Source: an uncultured Prevotellaceae bacterium
Lineage (GTDB): Bacteria > Bacteroidota > Bacteroidia > Bacteroidales > Bacteroidaceae
DNA length: 11,777 nt
Assembly (NCBI GenBank): GCA_946539475.1
Contig: CAMNHM010000086.1
Coordinates: 1-11,777, forward strand
Direction: 5' to 3'
Part shown: positions 6,318 to 11,777 of the stretch, piece after piece
Numbering within the stretch: the first letter of the stretch is position 1
How the letters are laid out: every line of letters starts with the position of its first letter
Program-made: the position numbers and the translations under genes
The notes under the pieces: generated by a model
Databases searched by the model: none
What the model was told of the DNA's origin: nothing
The model's input: only the letters and a program-made list of their open reading frames with translations

Positions 6318-7010
6318 ATGAAAAGAATAACAATTGCTATTGACGGCCATTCCTCGTGTGGTAAGAGCACGATGGCCAAAGACCTGGCCAAGCGGCTGGG
6401 CTATATTTATGTTGATACGGGAGCGATGTACCGTAGTGTCACACTCTATGCCCTGCGTCACAACTTGTTCCTGCCCGACGGCAGTATCAAGGAGAAGGAG
6501 CTGGAGAAACAGCTCTCACAGATTGTCATCACGTTTAAGCTGAATGATGCGACGGGGCGCCCTGAGACCTATCTGAATGGTGAGTGCGTGGAGCAGGAGA
6601 TTCGCTCGCTGGAGGTGTCAGACCATGTCAGTCCTATCGCAGCACTTGGCTTTGTACGCGAGGCGATGGTTGCCCAACAGCAGCAGATGGGGCAGGGCGG
6701 CGGTGTCGTTATGGACGGCAGGGATATAGGCACCGTGGTGTTTCCGCATGCCGAGCTGAAGGTGTTCGTGACCGCCAGTGCTGAGGTCAGAGCCCAGCGT
6801 CGCTATAAGGAATTGCAGGATAAAGGCATGGCTGCTGACTACGCTGAGATCCTGCGGAATGTGCAGGAGCGCGACTATATTGACTCGCACCGTGAGGTCA
6901 GTCCGCTGCGACAGGCCGACGATGCGCTATTGCTCGACAATAGCCACATGACGATCGAGGAGCAGAACGAGTGGCTGATGGACCGCGTGAAGGAGGTGGA
7001 GGGCTGCTAG
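6318..7010 (+). CDS. cmk: (d)CMP kinase (cytidylate kinase)
   Basis: A 230-residue cytoplasmic nucleoside monophosphate kinase that phosphorylates CMP and dCMP with ATP, recycling CMP released by RNA turnover and lipid synthesis. The P-loop is GHSSCGKST (10-18) and the NMP-binding start is DTGAMYRS (33-40). The central [19 protein letters not shown] (132-150) and the C-terminal [18 protein letters not shown] (186-203) are diagnostic of Cmk rather than adenylate or uridylate kinases. Length and motif order match the bacterial short Cmk family. It is 30 bases downstream of porQ with no promoter box in the gap, so probably co-transcribed. A terminator follows. In some Bacteroidales I recall ispH near cmk; here it is absent from this position. 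Confidence 0.95.
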   Translation: MKRITIAIDGHSSCGKSTMAKDLAKRLGYIYVDTGAMYRSVTLYALRHNLFLPDGSIKEKELEKQLSQIVITFKLNDATGRPETYLNGECVEQEIRSLEVSDHVSPIAALGFVREAMVAQQQQMGQGGGVVMDGRDIGTVVFPHAELKVFVTASAEVRAQRRYKELQDKGMAADYAEILRNVQERDYIDSHREVSPLRQADDALLLDNSHMTIEEQNEWLMDRVKEVEGC

Positions 7011-7084
7011 TCCTCCTGCCGATGCGGTAAGGATGCATGCCTGACAGGTCGTAAAGGCCTCGGACGTTAGGGCATTGAAGAACG

Positions 7085-7121
7085 AAATAAGGAGGATGCG
7101 TCTCGCGCACCCTCCTTATTT
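7085..7121. terminator. Bidirectional stem-loop terminator after cmk
   Basis: AAATAAGGAGGATGCG (7085-7100) pairs with 7106-7121 over 16 positions with one A-C mismatch, around the five-base loop TCTCG. The arms are GC-rich near the loop and A/T-rich at the base, so T-rich sequence follows the stem on both strands. Cmk and the OmpA-type lipoprotein gene converge here, so it can serve both. Confidence 0.85.
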
Positions 7122-7142
7122 TATTGCTGATAGCGATATGCT

Positions 7143-7841
7143 TTACTGCAGCGTGCCAGCCTCAGCGGCCTGGATCATAGCCTGCGAAGCATACATGTAG
7201 ATCTCGACGCGACGGTTCTGCTGACGGCCAGCTGCTGTTGAGTTGTCAGCAACGGGGTTCGTCTGGCCCTGTCCGTCGACGCTGCGCAGCTGAGCGCTGT
7301 TGACGCCCTGCGACAGCAGGTAGCTCTGCACGCTCTGTGCACGCTGGCGGGAGAGCTCGAGGTTCTTCTGAGCGCTCTGCTCGGCGGTGCTGTTGCGGAA
7401 GCCGGTGTTGTCGGTATGGCCATAGATGGCGATATCGCAGTCGGTGTTGTTCTTCAGCAGTGTAGCGCACTGGTTCAGAGCGGCCTTCGAAGAGGCGGTC
7501 AGTGTGGAGGCACCCGTAGCGAAGAGGATACCCGAGTCGAAGGTGAGCTTCACGGCATCGAGACCGTTAGCATCGGTGACAGTCTGCACCTGAGCGTTCT
7601 GCACAGCCTGTGCCTGAGCCTTCACCTTGTCCATGTGCTTACCGATGAGTGCACCTGTGCCAGCACCAACGGCCGTACCGACAGCTGCACCTACGGCAGT
7701 ATTGCCAGCGACCTTACCAACGATTGCACCGAGCAATGCGCCACCGGCAGCACCGATAGCCGTTCCCTTACCCAGGTTGTTGCAACCCATCATCACGATG
7801 CATGCGCAGAGCGTGATGACCATAGCTTTCATTTTCTTCAT
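7143..7841 (-). CDS. OmpA family lipoprotein with glycine-zipper domain
   Basis: A 232-residue predicted outer-membrane lipoprotein that should tether the membrane to peptidoglycan. The signal peptide ends in the lipobox VMMGC with Cys20 as the lipidation site. Residues 23-67 are a glycine zipper (GTAIGAAGGALLGAIVGKVA... repeated G/A every third or fourth residue). A short linker rich in Gln and Ala (72-88) leads to an OmpA C-terminal domain: FDSGILFATG (101-110), the peptidoglycan-binding GHTDNTG (141-147), LSRQRAQSVQSYL (163-175), and GRQQNRRVEIYM (205-216). This is the YiaD-like arrangement of E. coli lipoproteins. It is transcribed alone, from a -7 box at 7897-7904, and ends 22 bases from the shared terminator. 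The exact partner or stress role cannot be told. Confidence 0.93.
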   Translation of the reverse strand: MKKMKAMVITLCACIVMMGCNNLGKGTAIGAAGGALLGAIVGKVAGNTAVGAAVGTAVGAGTGALIGKHMDKVKAQAQAVQNAQVQTVTDANGLDAVKLTFDSGILFATGASTLTASSKAALNQCATLLKNNTDCDIAIYGHTDNTGFRNSTAEQSAQKNLELSRQRAQSVQSYLLSQGVNSAQLRSVDGQGQTNPVADNSTAAGRQQNRRVEIYMYASQAMIQAAEAGTLQ

Positions 7842-7896
7842 AATTCTGTTCTTTTTTAATGATTAATTATTTGTTGAACATTTTGGTTTCGCGATG

Positions 7897-7904
7897 CAAA
7901 GATA
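7897..7904 (-). promoter_or_regulatory. Likely -7 box for the OmpA-type lipoprotein (TATCTTTG)
   Basis: On the minus strand TATCTTTG matches TAnnTTTG and lies about 55 bases before the ATG. No obvious -33 TTTG. With the clpS box it makes a second divergent promoter region (7842-8057), in which I see no gene. Confidence 0.6.
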
Positions 7905-8041
7905 ATATTTTTATTCGGAGTAAGGCTGTTTTGTCGGGATAAATCTATCTTCGTTTAACTCCCTTTAACTCCTTTGGCGGTTTTCTTTCCGTTTTTGGGT
8001 AATAAATGTGAAGAAACAGTGAGGGTATGCTTTTTTTTCAT

Positions 8042-8049
8042 TACCTTTG
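8042..8049 (+). promoter_or_regulatory. -7 box directly upstream of clpS (TACCTTTG)
   Basis: TACCTTTG is identical to the porQ box and ends eight bases before the clpS ATG. With a start point usually four to seven bases after the box, the transcript would be leaderless or carry only a few untranslated bases. This also argues against the ATG at 7974, whose extra codons would include the promoter itself. Confidence 0.65.
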
Positions 8050-8057
8050 CATCCGCT

Positions 8058-8360
8058 ATGGCAAAAGAACAGTCACAGATACGCGAGCGGACACACTTCG
8101 AGCTGAAGGAGCCGCAACGCTATAAGGTCACCATCTACAACGACGATTTCACGCCGATGGAGTTTGTCGTGAGGATACTGGTGCAGGTGTTTTTCAAGAG
8201 TGAGCCTGAGGCTGAGCGTCTGATGCTCCAGGTGCACCACTCCGACAAGGCTGTCGTGGGCATCTATACCTACGACACTGCCGTCTCGAAGGTGAAGAAA
8301 GCCACTGCTATGGCTCGCGAAGAGGGCCACCCTCTTCGTCTTACCTATGAACCCGCATAA
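8058..8360 (+). CDS. clpS: ATP-dependent Clp protease adaptor ClpS
   Basis: A 100-residue adaptor that binds the N-terminal domain of ClpA and delivers proteins bearing N-degrons (Leu, Phe, Tyr, Trp at the N-terminus) to ClpAP. The fold core starts at YKVTIYNDDFTPMEFVV. By hand alignment with E. coli ClpS the amino-group-binding residues are kept with a constant offset of six: Asn28 (N34), Asp29 (D35), Asp30 (D36), the gatekeeper Met34 (M40) and His60 (H66). The C-terminal strand HPLRLTYEPA matches HPLLCTLEKA of E. coli. The start is ATG 8058 (MAKEQSQIRERT); the in-frame start at 7974 adds 28 residues that overlap the promoter. ClpA follows 18 bases later. All signature residues are present, so it should be active. 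Confidence 0.95.
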   Translation: MAKEQSQIRERTHFELKEPQRYKVTIYNDDFTPMEFVVRILVQVFFKSEPEAERLMLQVHHSDKAVVGIYTYDTAVSKVKKATAMAREEGHPLRLTYEPA

Positions 8361-8378
8361 CGAAAGGAACCCTACGAA

Positions 8379-10640
8379 ATGCCCACCATAAGATATTCCG
8401 ACCGTGCTGCCGAGGTGATCAACAAGGCAGTAAGATACTGTACCGACCATCGCCATGAGTTCATCACTCCCGAGCATCTGCTTCTCTATATGATGGAGGA
8501 GGCGGCACTGAACTTGTTGCTCGTGCTCGACCAAAAGGAGATCACCGAGAACCTCTTGCACTTCCTGGAGGAGATGGAGCGTGTGCCTGATGACCATAAC
8601 TACTCGCCGGAGCCCTCCGTGCAGACCAGCCAGCTGCTGGAGAAAGCCGCCAGACAAGTGTACTCCAGCAGTGCTGAGTTCGTCGACATTGTCCATCTGA
8701 CGGAGGCTATGCTGGAGTTGGACGACTCCTTCGCCAGCTATCAGCTGAAGACCGGTATCTCCCATACCCTAGTGCCCGAGGACTTCATGAGCGACCTGAT
8801 AGCCTGGTACGAGCATGAGGACGGAGTCGCTGATGAATATCCCGATGGCGAATATGATGACGATGACGACCTGGACGACATCTTCGGACCGTCGGACGAG
8901 CAGCAGAAGAAAGAGGCTTGGCGCACGCTGGTGACCTGCCTCAACGATGTCGTCGATCAGAAGAATCCGCTGATAGGACGTGAAGCTGAGCTGGAGCGTA
9001 CCATCCAGGTGCTCTGCCGCTGCGACAAGAACAATCCACTGCACATCGGTGAGCCTGGGGTGGGGAAGACCGCCCTGGTCTATGGCCTTACGAAAAAGAT
9101 TGTCGAGGGCAACGTGCCCGAACGCCTGAAAGGCAGCAAGGTCTACCAGCTCGACCTAGGTACGCTGCTTGCCGGTACGCAGTTTCGTGGTGACTTCGAG
9201 AAACGTATCAAGCAGGTGATGGAGGGCGTGAAGCGAGAGTCGGGAAACAATATTGTCTACATCGACGAGATTCACAATCTCGTAGGAGCCGGAGCCGTTG
9301 GCGAGAGCTCGATGGATGCCTCGAACATGCTGAAGCCATACCTGGAAAGCGGCAACATACGTTTCATTGGCTCAACGACATACGAGGAATATAATAGGTA
9401 TTTCTCGAAGTCGAAGGGCCTCGTCCGTCGCTTCCAGCTCATCGATATCCTTGAGCCAAGTGTTGAGGAGACCATTCACATCCTGCAGCAGTTGCGTCCC
9501 AAGTATGAGGCGTTTCATGGTGTGGTCTACGAGGACGATGCCCTTCAGACGGCAGTCACCGCCAGCGCGAAATATGTGGCCGACCGCTTCCTGCCCGACA
9601 AGGCCATCGACATCATCGACGAGGCAGGTGCCGCCGTAGAGATTTCTCCCAAACCAGCCGATGCTGACAAGGCCGTGAGGGTGGTGACGCGCGAGCTGAT
9701 CACTGAGGTGCTGGCAAAGACGTGTAAGGTCGACGCCCTGGCCATGAAGGCAGACGACGATCATGCCGAGCTGGCAACGCTCACAGACAGGATGCGTTCG
9801 AAGATCTACGGACAGGACGAGGCCATTCGTCAGGTGGTGGAGGCCGTGCAGATGGCGAAAGCCGGCCTGATGGAAGACAACAAGCCTCTTGCCTCGCTGC
9901 TGTTTGTCGGTCCGACGGGTGTGGGAAAGACAGAGGTGGCACGCGTGCTGGCCAGCGAGTTGGGTATCGAGCTGCTGCGTTTCGACATGAGTGAATACAC
10001 CGAGAAGCACACCGTTGCCAAGCTGATCGGCTCACCAGCCGGATATGTCGGTTACGACGACGGTGGCCTGCTGACCGATGCCATCCGTCGCACGCCAAAC
10101 TGCGTGCTGCTGCTCGATGAGATTGAGAAGGCTCACCAGGACATCTACAACATCCTGCTGCAGGTGATGGATTATGCCCGCCTGACTGACAACAAAGGTC
10201 GTAAGGCCGACTTCCGCAACGTCATCATCATCATGACCTCTAACGCCGGAGCACAGTATGCTTCGCAGGCAAGCATCGGATTCGGGCGTCAGGTAGAGCG
10301 TGGCGAGGCCATGCTGCGACAGGTGAAGAAGACGTTCAAGCCCGAGTTCATCAACCGCTTGTCGGCCACCGTCGTCTTCCACGACATGGATCGTCAGATG
10401 GCTACGCTCATCCTTCGCAAGAAACTCCAGGAGCTACAAGAGAAGCTGACGGCCCGCAAGGTGCAGCTGACGCTCACCGACGAAGTGTTCGGCGAGCTGC
10501 TGAACGAAGGGTTCACGAGGGAGTATGGAGCTCGCGAGATGGACCGCGTCATTGCCCAGCGGCTGAAGCCCTTGCTGATGCGCGAGATACTTTTCGGACG
10601 CCTCAAGGGTGGTGGCGAGATCACGATTGACAAGCTATGA
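8379..10640 (+). CDS. clpA: ATP-dependent Clp protease ATPase subunit ClpA
   Basis: A 753-residue double-AAA+ unfoldase that threads substrates into ClpP; E. coli ClpA is 758. The N-terminal Clp domain (about 1-145) is the ClpS-binding part, followed by a very acidic linker (151-175, DDDDDLDD within). The first AAA+ module has Walker A GEPGVGKT (224-231), Walker B VYIDE (293-297) and arginines 350-351. The second has Walker A GPTGVGKT (511-518), Walker B LLLDE (577-581), pore loop GYVGYDDGG and sensor-2 GAR (717-719). An IGF loop (633-635) sits where E. coli ClpA has IGL for docking to ClpP, so a ClpP partner is expected; none is in the window. ClpB-type middle and ClpC UVR domains are absent. 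In the first pore loop GTQFRGDFE replaces E. coli GTKYRGDFE. Its stop overlaps the aat start as ATGA, so translation is probably coupled. Confidence 0.96.
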   Translation: MPTIRYSDRAAEVINKAVRYCTDHRHEFITPEHLLLYMMEEAALNLLLVLDQKEITENLLHFLEEMERVPDDHNYSPEPSVQTSQLLEKAARQVYSSSAEFVDIVHLTEAMLELDDSFASYQLKTGISHTLVPEDFMSDLIAWYEHEDGVADEYPDGEYDDDDDLDDIFGPSDEQQKKEAWRTLVTCLNDVVDQKNPLIGREAELERTIQVLCRCDKNNPLHIGEPGVGKTALVYGLTKKIVEGNVPERLKGSKVYQLDLGTLLAGTQFRGDFEKRIKQVMEGVKRESGNNIVYIDEIHNLVGAGAVGESSMDASNMLKPYLESGNIRFIGSTTYEEYNRYFSKSKGLVRRFQLIDILEPSVEETIHILQQLRPKYEAFHGVVYEDDALQTAVTASAKYVADRFLPDKAIDIIDEAGAAVEISPKPADADKAVRVVTRELITEVLAKTCKVDALAMKADDDHAELATLTDRMRSKIYGQDEAIRQVVEAVQMAKAGLMEDNKPLASLLFVGPTGVGKTEVARVLASELGIELLRFDMSEYTEKHTVAKLIGSPAGYVGYDDGGLLTDAIRRTPNCVLLLDEIEKAHQDIYNILLQVMDYARLTDNKGRKADFRNVIIIMTSNAGAQYASQASIGFGRQVERGEAMLRQVKKTFKPEFINRLSATVVFHDMDRQMATLILRKKLQELQEKLTARKVQLTLTDEVFGELLNEGFTREYGAREMDRVIAQRLKPLLMREILFGRLKGGGEITIDKL

Positions 10641-11287
10641 TTTTCCAGCTCGACGACAAACTGTGGTTTCCCGACCCTAAGCTGGCCGACGACGACGGCT
10701 GTCTGGCCGTGGGCGGCGATCTGAGTGTCGACCGTCTGCTGCTGGCCTACCAGCACGGCATCTTTCCCTGGTACTCCTTTCGCGACAGCGATGAGCCCGT
10801 CTGGTATTGTCCTCACCGTCGCTTTGTCATCTTCCCCTCCGAGATTCATGTGTCGCACTCCATGCGCACGCTGATGAACAAGGAGGAGTATCATTTCAGC
10901 ATTAACCAGGATTTCGACGGCGTGATACGCCAGTGCAGCCGGCTGCGCATCGACGAGGATGGAGCCTGGCTGGGCGAGGACATGATACGTGCCTACAGCG
11001 AGCTCCACCGCCAGGGCTTTGCTGCCAGCGTCGAGGTGTGGAACGAGGATGAAGAGTTGGTGGGAGGCCTCTATGGCGTGAACATCGACAAGGCCTTCTT
11101 TGGTGAGAGCATGTTCTCGCTGGTGCCCAGTGGCTCGAAGCTGGCCCTGATTTTCTTGGCTCGCATCTTCGAGCAGGCGGGCGGCGTGCTGATCGACTGT
11201 CAATTAGAAACCGCCCATCTGCGTTCGATGGGCGGTCGTTACATCAGCTACGATGAGTACATGCAGCTTATTTCCGGTAATACTTGA
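10637..11287 (+). CDS. aat: Leucyl/phenylalanyl-tRNA--protein transferase
   Basis: A 216-residue cytoplasmic enzyme that moves Leu or Phe from aminoacyl-tRNA to proteins with N-terminal Lys or Arg, creating the N-degrons that ClpS reads. Family landmarks run in order: FPDP, GCLAVGGDLSVDRLLLAY (21-38), GIFPWY (41-46), W111 before MIRAYSELHRQG (116-127), SVEVW, LVGGLYGV (141-148), FFGESMFS (154-161), GSKLAL, and LIDCQ (185-189) with the key Asp187. The usual 'EHL.S.GA' reads AHLRSMGGRYI here, so the enzyme core is complete. The start codon overlaps the clpA stop (ATGA). Its 3' end overlaps the convergent M48 gene by 20 bases, with no terminator between. It completes a clpS-clpA-aat operon. Confidence 0.96.
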   Translation: MIFQLDDKLWFPDPKLADDDGCLAVGGDLSVDRLLLAYQHGIFPWYSFRDSDEPVWYCPHRRFVIFPSEIHVSHSMRTLMNKEEYHFSINQDFDGVIRQCSRLRIDEDGAWLGEDMIRAYSELHRQGFAASVEVWNEDEELVGGLYGVNIDKAFFGESMFSLVPSGSKLALIFLARIFEQAGGVLIDCQLETAHLRSMGGRYISYDEYMQLISGNT

Positions 11288-11777
11288 GTGCTTCGGGCAT
11301 CCACTTCTGGATGTTTTTGATGCGGGTGGCATCCGACGGATGGTCGCTAAGGAACTCTGCCGTCTGGTTCGTTGAGCTCGATGCCATACGCTGCCAGAAG
11401 GTTGTAGCCACCTGGGGGTTATAGCCCGCCATGGCTGCGATGATGAGCCCGATGTGGTCGGCCTCGTTCTCATGGTCGCGCGAGTACTTCAGGTTGGCAA
11501 AGTTAAAGCCCTGGGCGGCAATGGCCTGCACGATGGATTGCGTGTTCTGGCCCATGCCGAGAGCTCCCAGTACGGCCGTTCCTATCTGTGCGCCATACTG
11601 CTGCTTGATCTGGTTGCTCATCTGCTCGGCCGAGTGCTTGGCAACGGCGTGGGCAATCTCATGCCCGAGTACGATAGCCAGCGAGGCCTCGTCCTGCGTA
11701 ACGGGCAGCAGACCCTCGTAGACGACAATCTTTCCGCCGGGCATGCACCAGGCATTCACCTGCTTGTCCTGCACGAG
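11268..11777 (-). CDS. M48 family zinc metalloprotease (N-terminus outside window)
   Basis: The last 169 residues plus the stop codon of an M48-type metallopeptidase; the 5' end lies beyond base 11777, and the codons there read on in frame. The zinc site HEIAH is encoded at 11649-11663 (VLGHEIAHAVAKH), and the third ligand lies in the downstream ENEAD (NLKYSRDHENEADHIGL). VNAWCMPGGKIVVYEGLL before it is the usual strand leading into the active site. The end (MASSSTNQTAEFLSDHPSDATRIKNIQKWM) has the SDHPSDATRI that follows the catalytic core in LoiP/BepA-like enzymes. These are usually periplasmic, lipid-anchored proteases that act on misfolded outer-membrane proteins; that location is inferred, since no signal peptide is visible here. 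Confidence 0.92.
   Translation of the reverse strand, partial: LVQDKQVNAWCMPGGKIVVYEGLLPVTQDEASLAIVLGHEIAHAVAKHSAEQMSNQIKQQYGAQIGTAVLGALGMGQNTQSIVQAIAAQGFNFANLKYSRDHENEADHIGLIIAAMAGYNPQVATTFWQRMASSSTNQTAEFLSDHPSDATRIKNIQKWMPEALKYYRK

Noticed and set aside
7974..8057. A 28-residue N-terminal extension of ClpS
   Set aside because: It would overlap the -7 box, and the extension has no counterpart in ClpS proteins.
8073..8765. A 230-codon minus-strand frame opposite clpS/clpA
   Set aside because: It lies antisense to two clearly conserved genes and has no motifs; it is an expected by-product of GC-rich coding sequence.
8820..8900. GAT/GAC-rich run in clpA, considered as a simple repeat
   Set aside because: It encodes the acidic linker between the N-domain and the first AAA+ module and is explained by that.
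10394..11203. A 269-codon minus-strand frame opposite clpA/aat
   Set aside because: Antisense to conserved motifs of both genes, without promoter, signal or domain; a shadow frame.
1..11777. CRISPR array, integrase, transposase or phage genes
   Set aside because: I looked for regularly spaced repeats and for recombinase motifs on both strands and found none.

Overview
The window looks like a chromosomal segment of a Bacteroidota species, most likely order Bacteroidales and plausibly a Prevotella-like genus. The reasons are PorQ of the type IX secretion system, a TonB-family protein with an APQFPGG start to its C-terminal domain, and Bacteroidota-type -7 promoter boxes (TAnnTTTG) upstream of several genes. 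The genus is inferred; no rRNA or other strong marker is present.

Region 1 (1-2458, minus strand) is accessory and visibly more AT-rich than the rest. From the tRNA-Ser side it holds a 345-aa protein I do not recognise, a GNAT acetyltransferase seven bases behind it, a 26-codon hydrophobic mini-ORF that looks like a bare signal peptide, and a flavin-reductase-family gene reduced to a frame-broken fragment. Region 2 (2459-5187, minus strand) is core: tRNA-Ser(GGA) with its own promoter, preceded by a tight operon in the order tonB-like gene, polyprenyl diphosphate synthase, TatD-family nuclease. Region 3 (5188-7142) starts with a divergent promoter region, then porQ and cmk on the plus strand, closed by a strong stem-loop that probably terminates transcription in both directions. 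A minus-strand OmpA-type lipoprotein (7143-7841) faces cmk. Region 4 (7842-11287, plus strand) is the operon clpS-clpA-aat, preceded by a -7 box so close to clpS that the transcript may be nearly leaderless. An M48 metalloprotease converges on it from the right, overlaps the end of aat by 20 bases, and runs off the window.

The most coherent system is clpS-clpA-aat. Aat attaches Leu/Phe to protein N-termini, ClpS recognises such N-degrons, and ClpA unfolds the substrate for ClpP, so writer, reader and unfoldase of the N-degron pathway share one transcription unit; ClpP is not in the window. The individual families are known. The least explained part is the accessory stretch next to tRNA-Ser, with its unrecognised 345-aa protein and two eroded loci. 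I see no CRISPR array, no complete mobile element and no convincing new system.
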